Assembly (NCBI GenBank): GCA_946894095.1
Contig: OX335657.1
Location: 5,332,001-5,396,000 of the forward strand
Direction: 5' to 3'
From: Incurvaria masculella
Taxonomy: Eukaryota > Arthropoda > Insecta > Lepidoptera > Incurvariidae
Length of the DNA: 64,000 bases
In this document: positions 37,101 through 45,641 of the stretch, in pieces
How positions within the stretch are numbered: the stretch's first letter is position 1
Layout: each line of letters begins with the position of its first letter
Notes under the pieces: generated by a model
Seen by the model: the letters and a program-made list of their open reading frames with translations, nothing else
Databases searched by the model: none
What the model was told of the DNA's origin: nothing
Made by a program: the position numbers and the translations under genes

Positions 37101-40100
37101 CTGGTCTCGCGAGTCGTGCGACTGCCCCGCCAGTACCGACATGTGCCTGGCGCCCGGCGACTTGGGGCCCTGCTCCGGCCGCGGTGACTGTCATTGCGGT
37201 GAGTGTCTTGGGCCTCGTGATCGCACAGCCTTGAGAGTACCCACCCAGTCCTGAGAGTGCTTATTCTTGAAAGTGCTCGCAACTCGCCTGGAGAATATCA
37301 GGTGAACAGGGGGTCCATTCAGGGCAAGAGTGAGTTCGAGTTCGGGAGTGAGTTAACCTAAAAATAGCTGGAAAATCATAGAAATGCGCGCGCATGCTAG
37401 GTCTATGTAGAAAATATATTATTATTAAAATAACGGAACCGTTATTTATACTTCCAACGTATTTACGGGACAGACTAGATTTTTACCCAACTGTAATGAT
37501 GTACAAGAAGTGTGGAAACATTGACTATTTAAAAAAGTGAGTTGATATTTAGTGACGAATTCGAACTCACTCTTGCCCTGAATTAACCCCCAGGCAAGAA
37601 CATGATGAATAATGAATTTGTACCATGCAAACTGTCAAACGACGCCGTTTTTTCGCCGGGGCACATTTGTAAACGAAAAGTTTGGAGTACCTTGCACATC
37701 CACTTGATATCACACGGCTAGCTCAGGTGATAGGGCGGCGTGGTGTCCTGCCGGCCCTAAACTATGGTTTGCCCACACTTGTATCACAACACTTCGCTCT
37801 TCACATCGATGAAAGTCTCTCAAGACAACTAAATTTGTCCAAAACAGTCGTAATTATCTTCAGTCTCGTAGCTAGCAGGCACTTCGGTCGCGCCCGCCAT
37901 GAGAGTATTTTTCTCTTTTCGTATTTTTCGTCTTGAGGCCGAAAACCGTGGGTAGGTAGATTTAGCGGGAAATTTGAAATTAGTAAAATTCCTATGTAGA
38001 CTCTGTACTAAAATTACATCCGTTACAGTATTCGGCCAAGGAATTTTAATTTTACCAGTTGGCATGGCACAAAATGCCAACTAACGTGACTAAACGTGAC
38101 ATTTATTCACTCTTTGCGCACTATGGCGCATGGCGAATTTATTCACCATAACCCCCTGACCCGTAAAGTGCCCAGTCTAAGGCGGCAGCCGCGTAATTTT
38201 CGGGCGCTGGTCGTATAACGACTGCTAGCGCCTCACAGCCGAAGACCGACCAGCCGTGGCTGGTCGTGATTTGAGACCAGGGCCAGAAGGCAAAAGCCTA
38301 GGATCCATTACCCTCTTCCCTAAAACCAACGGTAGAGAGTGGCAACAAAATAGCCGTGTAATTTTGTTTATTCTTCTAGGAGCAGGATCGGACGACTGTA
38401 TGCATCTTGTTATGTACACAAAAATACGTTGTGCTACAATGTATGTAAATTATGGGGTTTATTTTGAAGTTTTGCGATATTTTATGTAATTAAAATTTTT
38501 TGAGCATTCATAAATGTATACAAATTGGTCCGATTATTAAGATATCTTAATGATTTGTTAAAAATAATCATTAGGTAAAATGGCTGAAAACTATGCGATA
38601 AATTGTAAAATCATTTATTAGATTTTTTCTCCATTTAATCTTATATTCAATAATTGCAAATTTAAAGGATTGCAATTAATCATAAGACGACCGAGAATCC
38701 CCATGTGGTTGTCGATACGCTGAGTTGTATCTTGGCTACATCGAGCGAATTTGCCTGCGTTTGCGTAAAACTCGACAATATGGAGACCATGGAAACCTTA
38801 TCCAGGGTCTCTTTTGTCTATTCAAGTAGGTTCACACATTATACACCTTCTCTCTCACACCTTCAGAGGTTTTTACTTTTTAGGTAGTTTAAATATCAGA
38901 GAAGTTGAAAGGTGAAAATAATTAATTGGATGAACATTTTTAATGTGATTTCCAGTATGTCTTTTGCTGTTAGTGATTAAAAATTAACCCTTATTTTAAA
39001 ATAATCTGTTTAGTGCTGAACAAGAGGTGGGTATGTACAATGCGATTCAAATAAGAATAGGATAAGATCACCGCCATTTTGAATGTCAAACTGCTAAAAC
39101 CCTCACTTCACTTCACAATACTTTGCCGCAGTGTTGCCGCGCACCTTCCTTTGCGAATTTGAGTGAAGTTGGTCACGAGCCCCGTCATATTCTTATTTGA
39201 ATTGAGTTGTACGTCGCTTATTTTACCGAATGTGATATTTGTGTGATATGTCAATTACCCCGTGGGCAGGCAAATGCGAGTGCTCGGTGAAGGACGGGGT
39301 GCGGTACGCGGGGGCGTTCTGTGAGACGTGCGCGACGTGCTCCAACGCGGTGTGCGCGCGCGCCGAGCCTTGCGTCAACTGCACGCTGTACGGCGACTGC
39401 GACGCTCAGTGTGACGGCTACAACGTCACGCTCAGCTACAACACCAGTGGTAAGTCGATCGGTTGACCCTCCATATGACATACGATATTTCATTACATTC
39501 GTTCATACGGAGATCTCCGTAGTGCAAATATACATGATCGGGTAACTCACATCATCACATTTCAGGCAATGCGATGTTGCTAACCGGAACTATTTCAACC
39601 GTCAGATCTACGGTGTTTAGAAACAGAAATAAATACAGTTTTAAATGGGGAATACTTAAAATGTAGAAATGATGACTGATTTCAAGCTTAGAGGTTTACG
39701 ATTTACGAGCCCGGAAGAGGCGGTAAATGCATTCCAAGAAAACATTGAAGAGGTCCCTGAAGACGACTGGTCGAACTGACCCATGTCCAGTGCAAAGATC
39801 TTGTTGCTGCGAGTACGCCTACTCGTACGTGATGCTGGGCACGCGCAAAGTCACCATCGACGTTCGGTCGCGGGAGTGCGCCCAGATGCGCAGTGCTTCG
39901 ATCATCTTGTATCGTGTGTCAGCGACTGGTGGCGGAGAGGAGGGCGGGCTACCAGTGGTTCATACTACGCGCGGAGGAGGACGGCCTGGAGTGCGAGTAC
40001 GCCTACTCGTACGTGCCGCTGGGCACTCGCAACGTCACCATGGACGTGCGGTCGCGCGAGTTCGCGCAGATGCGCAGTGCTTTGATCATGTTGTATCGTG

Positions 40101-41236
40101 TGTCAGCGACTGGTGGCGGAGAGGAGGGCGGGCTACAGTGGTTCATACTACGCGCGGAGGAGGACGGCCTGGAGTGCGAGTACGCCTACTCGTACGTGCA
40201 TGCCGCTGGGCACTCGCAACGTCACCATGGACGTGCGGTCGCGCGAGTTCGCGCAGATGCGCAGTGCTTTGATCATGTTGTATCGTGTGTCAGCGACTGG
40301 TGGCGGAGAGGAGGGCGGGCTACAGTGGTTCATACTACGCGCGGAGGAGGACGGCCTGGAGTGCGAGTACGCCTACTCGTACGTGCCGCTGGGCACTCGC
40401 AACGTCACCATGGACGTGCGGTCGCGCGAGTTCGCGCAGATGCGCAGTGCTTTGATCATGTTGTATCGTGTGTCAGCGACTGGTGGCGGAGAGGAGGGCG
40501 GGCTACAGTGGTGCATGCTGCGCGCGGAGGAGGACGGCCTGGAGTGCGAGTACGCCTACTCGTACGTGCCCCTGGGCACGCGCAACGTCACCATCGACGT
40601 GCGGTCGCGCGAGTGCGCGCAGATGCGCAGTGCTATGATCATGACGGTATGTATGATGTTTATACTTTTGGGTGGTTGACCTAACAGAATTAGCTGGTCT
40701 GCCGGTATTTCTCACAAAATGATTTACTAGGGAAATAAGCTCCTACTGGTTTGAATTCATAGTTGTTTCGCTAGAAAACTTTTTACCAAAAAAGTGCATG
40801 AACTAACAGAAAACAAAGTTAAATCTCTCTGGTTAGTAATAATTTTAATATTAAAATATATCCGCGTCCTTATTTTCCGCCTGAACCTCTGAGATCTATA
40901 ATAAACATAACTTCAGTACTATCCAGAGATTGTGCATATTACATATTTCTCAAATCTACGGATATTCAATACTATTTAGTTACCACGAACATAATAAGGT
41001 TGTATTGCATTTTACAGAGCGGTCTCATCATCATGACGTGCGTGATCGCTGCCGGACTGATCGTGATCATGTTTGTGAAGAGCGCACAGGTGGTGTCCGA
41101 CCGGCGAGCCTACGCCAAGTTCCGAGCGGAGACCGAGCTCAGCATGCTCGCCATGTCCAACCAGAATCCGCTCTACATCTCTCCCATCTCAGAGTTCCGG
41201 TTACCTGACTCCTTCCCCAGGGATGACACTCACTGA
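28117..41236 (+). CDS. Integrin beta subunit, 14 exons, complete
   Basis: Single-pass adhesion receptor that pairs with an alpha subunit to bind extracellular matrix or, in insect haemocytes, to mediate spreading and encapsulation. Fourteen exons with matching phases give 808 residues, the usual length. In order: signal peptide ([15 protein letters not shown]), cysteine-rich PSI domain ([14 protein letters not shown]), hybrid domain, and betaI domain with [14 protein letters not shown] (Thr replaces the usual first Ser), specificity loop PCSVEDDVC, metal-site motif [15 protein letters not shown] and FAGDGKLGG. Four cysteine-rich I-EGF modules, a beta-tail, a transmembrane helix ([18 protein letters not shown]) and a short tail with SDRRAYAKF and one NPLY follow. 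The second NPxY of classical betas is missing. Intron 12 contains a tandem array of extra copies of exon 13, and the stop-codon region is itself tandemly repeated. It is most like a diverged insect beta; which paralogue cannot be said. Confidence 0.93.
28431..28639. mobile_element. MITE with AGGGTTG termini
   Basis: The left end agggttgtcat and right end atggcaaccct are imperfect inverted repeats flanked by TA. The 209-bp interior is rich in cccgga motifs. Non-coding, in integrin intron 1. Confidence 0.6.
29026..29275 (-). mobile_element. tRNA-derived SINE, family 2
   Basis: The minus strand starts gcctcggtaggccagtggtgcgacg (box A-like), then gttaggttctggatgggtgacc, then a body shared with family 1 (ggtcctggcatggcac) and an A-tail (T-run at 29026). 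Related copies are split around 53665-54074 and lie near 60420. Confidence 0.6.
29604..29748 (+). CDS. Integrin beta exon 2: PSI domain
   Basis: Acceptor ttcgcag|TC, donor AAAAG|gttagt. It encodes [10 protein letters not shown] and [12 protein letters not shown], the cysteine pattern of the N-terminal PSI domain. Confidence 0.9.
30235..30392 (+). CDS. Integrin beta exon 3: hybrid domain, first part
   Basis: Acceptor tcgacag|C, donor CCGA|gtatgt. It encodes [11 protein letters not shown] and [14 protein letters not shown], the conserved hybrid-domain strand. Confidence 0.9.
31120..31285 (+). CDS. Integrin beta exon 4: betaI domain with MIDAS
   Basis: Acceptor atttcag|AG, donor TTTAG|gtaacg. 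It encodes [20 protein letters not shown], the metal-ion-dependent adhesion site (Asp-x-Thr-x-Ser, Asp-Asp). Confidence 0.93.
31484..31685. mobile_element. MITE with TTTAACCGACTTCAAAA inverted termini
   Basis: The left end tttaaccgacttcaaaa and right end ttttgaagtcggttaaa are perfect inverted repeats. The interior contains tactcgatatctcggc. About 202 bp, non-coding, in integrin intron 4. Confidence 0.65.
31797..31941 (+). CDS. Integrin beta exon 5: betaI domain, specificity loop
   Basis: Acceptor gttacag|G, donor GATCAG|gtcggt. It encodes [16 protein letters not shown], the ligand-specificity loop [20 protein letters not shown] and LSLTDQ. Confidence 0.93.
32011..32077. repeat. Two adjacent small hairpins
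   Basis: ctaggcagagttttgcctag (32011-32030) is followed at once by a longer imperfect stem, gtacccacagaaatcggaat (about 32033) paired with attctgatttctgtggtagtac. They lie in integrin intron 5. Confidence 0.5.
32740..32867 (-). repeat. Truncated interspersed repeat of the 2905-3178 family
   Basis: taggtaaaataaaaaa...cgtacgatggtacggaatcc...gactcgcacttggccggtttttt is the reverse complement of one end of the family. Confidence 0.55.
32971..33160 (+). CDS. Integrin beta exon 6: betaI domain, metal-site segment
   Basis: Acceptor attgtag|GTG, donor CTTG|gttata. It encodes [19 protein letters not shown] with the conserved Glu of the metal cluster, and [19 protein letters not shown]. Confidence 0.92.
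33977..34526 (+). mobile_element. TTAA-flanked MITE, copy 3 (550 bp)
   Basis: Same termini, length and orientation as 7469-8018. Inserted in integrin intron 6. Confidence 0.8.
34698..34819 (+). CDS. Integrin beta exon 7: betaI domain
   Basis: Acceptor atttcag|GA, donor TACAAG|gttgtg. It encodes [19 protein letters not shown] and [13 protein letters not shown], matching the KLGG...CHL...YDYPS region of other betas. Confidence 0.92.
34990..35104 (+). mobile_element. LINE 3'-end fragment
   Basis: It encodes [20 protein letters not shown] and KRRVFKH, again the C-terminal tail of a non-LTR polyprotein, truncated on both sides. In integrin intron 7. Confidence 0.5.
35199..35534 (+). CDS. Integrin beta exon 8: end of betaI and hybrid domain
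   Basis: Acceptor cctcag|GTG, donor GGACAG|gtgagt, 112 codons. It encodes [18 protein letters not shown], then [19 protein letters not shown], and hybrid-domain strands with YFSDCG and LESCPQF. Confidence 0.94.
35747..35913 (+). CDS. Integrin beta exon 9: hybrid domain end and I-EGF1
   Basis: Acceptor atttcag|AAG, donor GATTG|gtgaga. It encodes [14 protein letters not shown] and [10 protein letters not shown] with the dense cysteine pattern of I-EGF repeats. Confidence 0.93.
36375..36563 (+). CDS. Integrin beta exon 10: I-EGF2
   Basis: Acceptor ttccag|G, donor CGCAG|gtaacc. It encodes [32 protein letters not shown] and [10 protein letters not shown]. Confidence 0.93.
36614..37001 (+). mobile_element. 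tRNA-derived SINE, family 1, full length
   Basis: Begins tgagcggttcgtagcctagtgg (box A-like), with ctgggttcaattcc (box B-like) about 40 nt on, and ends gtcgcataaaaaaaa. It sits in integrin intron 10 in sense orientation, ending 30 bp before the exon-11 acceptor. Confidence 0.75.
37032..37198 (+). CDS. Integrin beta exon 11: I-EGF3
   Basis: Acceptor gttgccag|T, donor TGCG|gtgagt. It encodes [27 protein letters not shown] and [10 protein letters not shown]. Confidence 0.93.
37199..39269. other. Integrin intron 11
   Basis: About 2.1 kb without exons. It contains a MITE at 39035-39212. A GC-richer segment around 38150-38400 has no recognisable domain. The rest is AT-rich. Confidence 0.5.
39035..39212. 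mobile_element. Short MITE with 25-bp inverted termini
   Basis: gtacaatgcgattcaaataa (from 39035) pairs with the end of tattcttatttgaattgagt tgtac (39188-39212), with three mismatches over 25 bp. The element is 178 bp and non-coding. Confidence 0.6.
39270..39449 (+). CDS. Integrin beta exon 12: I-EGF4 and start of beta-tail
   Basis: Acceptor gggcag|GC, donor CAGTG|gtaagt. It encodes [19 protein letters not shown] and [20 protein letters not shown] and ends in the beta-tail ([10 protein letters not shown]). Confidence 0.92.
39660..39780 (+). pseudogene. Probable mariner transposase C-terminal fragment
   Basis: An open frame reads [16 protein letters not shown] and [10 protein letters not shown] before a stop. 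The pattern (LRG.RF.SPEEAV.AF...W..CF) is that of the region after the last catalytic Asp in mariner transposases. It abuts the first copy of the integrin exon array. The ends are not resolved, and a chance resemblance cannot be excluded. Confidence 0.45.
39805..40646 (+). repeat. Tandem array of integrin exon 13 (five copies, ~183 bp period)
   Basis: The landmark gagtacgcctactcgtacgt recurs at 39811, 39995, 40178, 40365 and 40548 (spacings 184, 183, 187, 183). Each unit carries ~167 bp of the beta-tail exon plus 16 bp of upstream intron including the acceptor tgtgtcag. Only the last copy has the donor (ACG|gtatgt). Copy 1 is partial and diverged. Copy 2 has one extra base (ctaccagtgg) and copy 3 four extra (gtgcatgcc), so both are frameshifted. 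Copies 2-4 are nearly identical and encode SREF where copies 1 and 5 encode SREC. Confidence 0.93.
40477..40646 (+). CDS. Integrin beta exon 13: beta-tail domain (fifth, functional copy)
   Basis: Acceptor tgtgtcag|CG, donor ATGACG|gtatgt, 170 nt, phases fitting exons 12 and 14. It encodes [31 protein letters not shown] and AQMRSAMIM. The cysteines match those of the membrane-proximal beta-tail domain. If the copy-4 acceptor (40293/40294) were used, 61 extra in-frame residues would be included. Confidence 0.88.
41018..41236 (+). CDS. Integrin beta exon 14: transmembrane helix and cytoplasmic tail
   Basis: Acceptor ttttacag|AGC, stop TGA at 41234-41236. It encodes [19 protein letters not shown] (membrane helix), [12 protein letters not shown] (equivalent of HDRREFAKFEKE) and [11 protein letters not shown]. 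It stops after RDDTH, without a second NPxY. Confidence 0.93.
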   Translation, partial: SGLIIMTCVIAAGLIVIMFVKSAQVVSDRRAYAKFRAETELSMLAMSNQNPLYISPISEFRLPDSFPRDDTH

Positions 41237-41515
41237 CCACTCTACATCTCTCCCATCTCAGAGTTCCGGTTACCTGACTCCTTCCCCAGGGATGACATTC
41301 ACTGACCACTCTACATCTCTCCCATCTCAGAGTTCCGGATACCTGACTCCTTCCCCAGGGACGACACTCACTGACCACTCTACATCTCTCCCATCTCAGA
41401 GTTCCGGTTACCTGACTCCTTCCCCAGGGATGACACTCACTGATCACTCTACATCTCCCCCGTCTCGAAGTTCCAGTTACCTGATTCCATCCCACAACAC
41501 GCATTAATCCACTAA
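41171..41515. repeat. 69-bp tandem repeat across the integrin stop codon, five copies
   Basis: ctctacatctctcccatctc recurs at 41171, 41240, 41309, 41378 and 41447 with a constant 69-bp period. The first unit is the coding end ([15 protein letters not shown]...stop). The later units are in the 3' UTR and carry the same stop. The fifth copy is the most diverged. Confidence 0.92.
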
Positions 41516-41873
41516 ATCTTTCCGATCTCAATGGTTTGGTTACCTGACTTTCGAGGGATGACAGTGCACAGTGCGAGTGCATAAGTAAGCTTAATTTTAA
41601 ATATAATTACACCTAAGGAAACACAAAAATGTGAAAAGACTATTGAAATGATTCGGATTGAAATATTTAACGGATGCAAAAGTTAATTATTACTGACATT
41701 TTTTTAAAGGTTGTAAACCCCAATTTAGGTGACAACTGTGACTGCAGGCTCTGACCGTCTGAGTAGGATAAAGCGGATGTTGGTTAAACCGTTGCCGGTT
41801 TATCCAACTGTATTTGAAAGTGAAATTAAATATTCTTAATCGTGCACAAAGTAATAACGGAGGGTTCCATTCA

Positions 41874-41892
41874 AATAAAACAAATTAATAAA
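41874..41892 (+). terminator. Candidate poly(A) signals of the integrin gene
   Basis: AATAAA at 41874-41879 and again at 41887-41892, about 640 bp after the stop codon. Confidence 0.5.
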
Positions 41893-41897
41893 TACCA

Positions 41898-41903
41898 TTT
41901 ATT
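41898..41903 (-). terminator. Candidate minus-strand poly(A) signal
   Basis: TTTATT on + (AATAAA on -), almost back to back with the integrin signals. It could end a long 3' UTR of the minus-strand dehydrogenase gene (about 3.5 kb), but nothing here proves that. Confidence 0.25.
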
Positions 41904-41909
41904 TTATTG

Positions 41910-44900
41910 TAATAGAGTTTACAAATCAAGGCTTAAATCACTTCAGCGACACATTACAAAGTCTAACGTTGTTACACCTAGAATTTAAACAATCACATAG
42001 TTTGGGAGTATATCCGGGCAATCTCCAAGTCGTCACGGAGCTACATGATATGAGTCCCATGTTGGAAGAACGAAACGTAAGTCCAATCGTTTATTGCGAA
42101 TCCGATCATCTCACGTGGAGATACAGACCGAGCCCACAATGGACGAATAGATCGCGGAAGGTGATTTGGGGCAAAAATACTTTAGTTAAAATTCACGATG
42201 TTTGTTTTCACAAAAAAATACAATGTACAGACCCATTTTTTCACATTGTTGCACTGGTGAATGAAATGTTTCCTAACTAACGTTTACTCTATGATAGGAT
42301 TGATCTCCAACTGTAACGAAAACAAAATACGAGACGGTACCGATGAATAGTCTCCAGAAACCAATATGTTTTGTAGTGATGTTTCAGGCAACACATGTGC
42401 TATTTGGCTAGGAAATTATGTTCACAGTCATTAGATTACTTCTTACCAAAACAGCATTTTAATAAAAAAAACTTTTTTTGGAAAACGAAAAGTTATTTTT
42501 TTATTTTCCACGCCATAAATTCATAGGTCCTGGAGAGACATCGAGTATTGTGGTGTTGCTTGGAGCTGTTTTTGGTTATAGAAACTATAATTACATAAAA
42601 AATATCACTCTACAGAGCGAATTTGAATATTGAGATGACAATAGGAATAAGGAAGTTGCACGGTCACTTATTATATACAATAGACGGACAGAGAACGAAT
42701 TCCTGTGTCCCCTTTATTCAAACTCTAGAATTTAACGATGTTTTGTTCTTTCACGGCAATGTAGACTATTAACAGAACGTTAAAACGAGATTTAACGTTA
42801 ACGCAGCTTGAAATGGCAGCCCGATCACAATAAGTGTCTCTAAAAATGAACCTGCAATGCCATTACGTCGCCTTAACATTAATATTTTACCCGTCTTGGA
42901 AAATGTACTATTGATAATTATAATTTTAGTTCCCAACACCAAAATTGAAATTAATTAATGCATAGTAAAGACAAGAAACCCAAATGATTGGAATCAATAA
43001 CAACAATAAACATTTCATTTATTAGTTAAGGCAAATCATTCACTTAAACGTTGGTCATGAAATTAAAAGTAAATGTAATACATTGTCATCAAAACTACGA
43101 TAATAGGTGACTACCTACTTACAACTACTATATTGCGAGACATTTTAAACGTTGAGCAAAACGTCTTTTGAGCTAAAATATCAAAACGTATCAAAATGTG
43201 CCAATTTGAGGCAAAAATATTTTAATTAAAATTCACGATGTTTGTTAATTATTTCACTTCATGCATCTTTCGTGTCAGCAGAATGTAACTTCCGCGTCGG
43301 TAAGTGCAAACGATAATGTCTAAATTAAGCCTAAGTTAACACCTCTAGTCTTTCATTAGTCCTTCTCACGCAACCCAGCCATAGTAAGGCATGCTAAGGC
43401 ACCAAAATTAACGAATTTACGCCGCCATTTTATGTTCGTCGTCTTACCGCCATTTTAACTGTCAAGCTAGAGCTTTCCAGCACCGCCCAAAAGTAACGAT
43501 ATATCACACATTTCATAGGTTCAAACCCCTGTCACATTAACATAACATTGTATTACAACTAGACCCAATTTTAAATCACATTTAAAGAAGACTTTAAGTA
43601 ACCTTAAAATCTATTTAAAATATATCGTTCGCAGTAAAGAATAACGAAATAATTTCGATTAAACCATATCGATGAATTAAACTTTTAGAGAGGACTAGAC
43701 CCAACCATGACACATATTTAGTGAGTCCTCTGTAGGAAAATAATCCTCGAGCATAAAAAGTCCCATATAGAGTATGACAGTACGGCCCAATAATACTACT
43801 ATATATTGCAGAATCAAGAAGTGAAAAATATTCTAAAACTGCCAAAAAAAAAAAGAATACATTCTTGATCCATGCTTGCACCGGTGTGCTCTTAGCAATC
43901 TTTGTTCATTCATAATATGAATATTCTGGACTCCACACTACTTAGATAGTAGAATTAATTATATATTTAAAAGACACTATTTCTCAGGTACGAATTATTA
44001 AAATAAATATAGTACGTTTCTAGATATCATGCAGGGTACCCCGCACTCTGCAGCGAGGCTGCCTCAGCCAGTAGAACGTACTATGTGTGGGCGACCGCGC
44101 ATTTTATTAGTCAGCAATGGCTGGTTGGATTGTTCTGTGACTGCCGCAGCCGCGAGACCGTGCGCAACTGCACGGCAGCCAGCTGGCTGCGCGCAGCCAG
44201 AGACAGACAGTCGTCTATCTACAAACTGTATGTGGCTGCCGTCAGTCCTCACGCACTTGCCAAATCAGCCACACATTCGTTTTGTTTCCACGGTGACTTT
44301 CGATACGGAGATTTCTTAAAATTCCTTGTAAATATGCCCTTGGAGAGCCTGGGCTGGGCTGGCTGCTCATCTGGCTGCTGTTAAATGGCTTATGTTTTTG
44401 GCTGCCGCAGTCTGGCTGCCCAGTGCGCGGGGACCCTAATGAAACACGCTACAAATGTAGGTATAGTTATCGGAGTAAACTATGAATAGTACGGATCTTC
44501 TGAATTTTAGTATTAGTAAATGACATTCGGTATTATGAAAGGACAGCAAGTCAACGTTACCAAAAAAGCAAGTTGAGTCAAATGAAAAGTTTCACAATCA
44601 CTGCATATTACAAACGTCTGCTAACGAAAAGAAAAAAGGCCTTACAGTTCCCACAAACCCCTTGCGCCATGGTCAAGTCGGATGAAGTGTCATCTCATGG
44701 CATCACCTAACGCGACTTAAACAGACTGAGGCTGCGATCCTCAGATCAAAATAGGAAGGAGATTGTCCATCTTGTGCGCTTACAATGAATGCCCACTTCC
44801 GCCAATTTCTTAAACTACAACCCCGACTTATACAGTCGCAGGCCTTTAGAAGTGTTTGTCTAGATGACTTGGGGAACGCATTTCGGGAGCACATTCACGC

Positions 44901-45445
44901 GTTTGGTGATGGTGGACTGTGTGGGACTCGCCGCGCGGCCGACCTGTCATAGACCGATATCTCCCATCCTACCATGCTAGGTAGGATGGGAGAAGCGATT
45001 GAAAATCATTCTTATGGCGGCAGCGTAGCCAAGAAGTGGAAATGTCTAACTGCAGCTAGTTCGCTTACGAATTCGGCATGTCTACTTGGGAAGCGAACGC
45101 GAGAAGTTCTCACAGCGAATACCTGGGAGAAGCTGTCATATTGAAAAAAAAATTACAGCTTTGTTGTGAGAAAGTGTTCGCTTCCCGAATAAACCACCCA
45201 TCGAATGTTGTTGCACTTAGCGTCCTGTGAAGTTCTTACGTGTCGTTGGACGCGAGAAAAAACAGTAGTAAGCCAACCGACTCGTCGCGCAACCGTTGTT
45301 GTATGTAAAGTGGCTTCGCCGCCCCCATACAGACGAGTTTCGGTCGCTGCTCCCGTCCTACGATGCTCGTTGATATGAACACACGGCTGCGAACCGGGCA
45401 CCGCTCACAGTACACTTCTCCTTCCGTGGATGTTCTGTGGTGCGA
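41910..45445. other. Region between the convergent integrin and dehydrogenase genes
   Basis: Mostly AT-rich, with few recognisable repeats between 41910 and 43900, possibly a 3' UTR. At 44030-44430 ggctgc/gcagcc motifs recur in both orientations. At 44640-44950 there is a stretch whose motif cgggagca...attcacgcg recurs near 51270, so it is probably a dispersed repeat. A hairpin lies at 44960-44993 and a foldback at about 45090-45186 (gaagcgaacgcgagaag; related to 11668-11690). No gene recognised. Confidence 0.45.
44960..44993. repeat. Perfect 14-bp hairpin
   Basis: tctcccatcctacc (44960-44973), loop atgcta, ggtaggatgggaga (44980-44993). No mismatches. No T-run follows. Confidence 0.8.
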
Positions 45446-45641
45446 TCAGACTTGTCTGTCGTGCCGCTCGACGCGGAGGGGCCGCGGGTGCGCGAGCGCC
45501 TTGGCGAGGGGCGCGGGCGCGGGGGAGGGCGCGGGGGAGGGCGCGGGCGCGGGCGCGGAGGGCGCGACGGGGAGCGGCAGCGGCGCCACGTCCTGCACCA
45601 GCCCGCGCAGGAACTCGGACACGCAGCCCCACGGGAACAGC
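45446..45641 (-). CDS. SDR last exon with Pro/Ala-rich C-terminus
   Basis: Acceptor gcccgcag|G, stop TGA at 45448-45446. It encodes LFPWGCVSEFLRGLVQD, then a low-complexity run of Ala-Pro and Ser-Pro units, ending RVERHDRQV. Extremely GC-rich (a CpG-dense stretch at 45470-45600). Most relatives lack such a tail. Confidence 0.82.

Noticed and set aside
39727..40684. Long overlapping open frames of 180-263 codons across 39.7-40.7 kb
   Set aside because: They are alternative frames of the tandem integrin exon copies ([16 protein letters not shown] repeats). The integrin frame with cysteines fits the family; the others do not.
41139..41582. A 147-codon minus-strand repetitive ORF opposite the integrin 3' end
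   Set aside because: It follows simply from a 69-bp repeat, whose length is divisible by three, and has no codon or domain support.
41969..42280. 103-codon plus-strand ORF after the integrin gene
   Set aside because: Base composition is like its surroundings, no motif is recognised, and it probably lies within untranslated sequence of one of the convergent genes.
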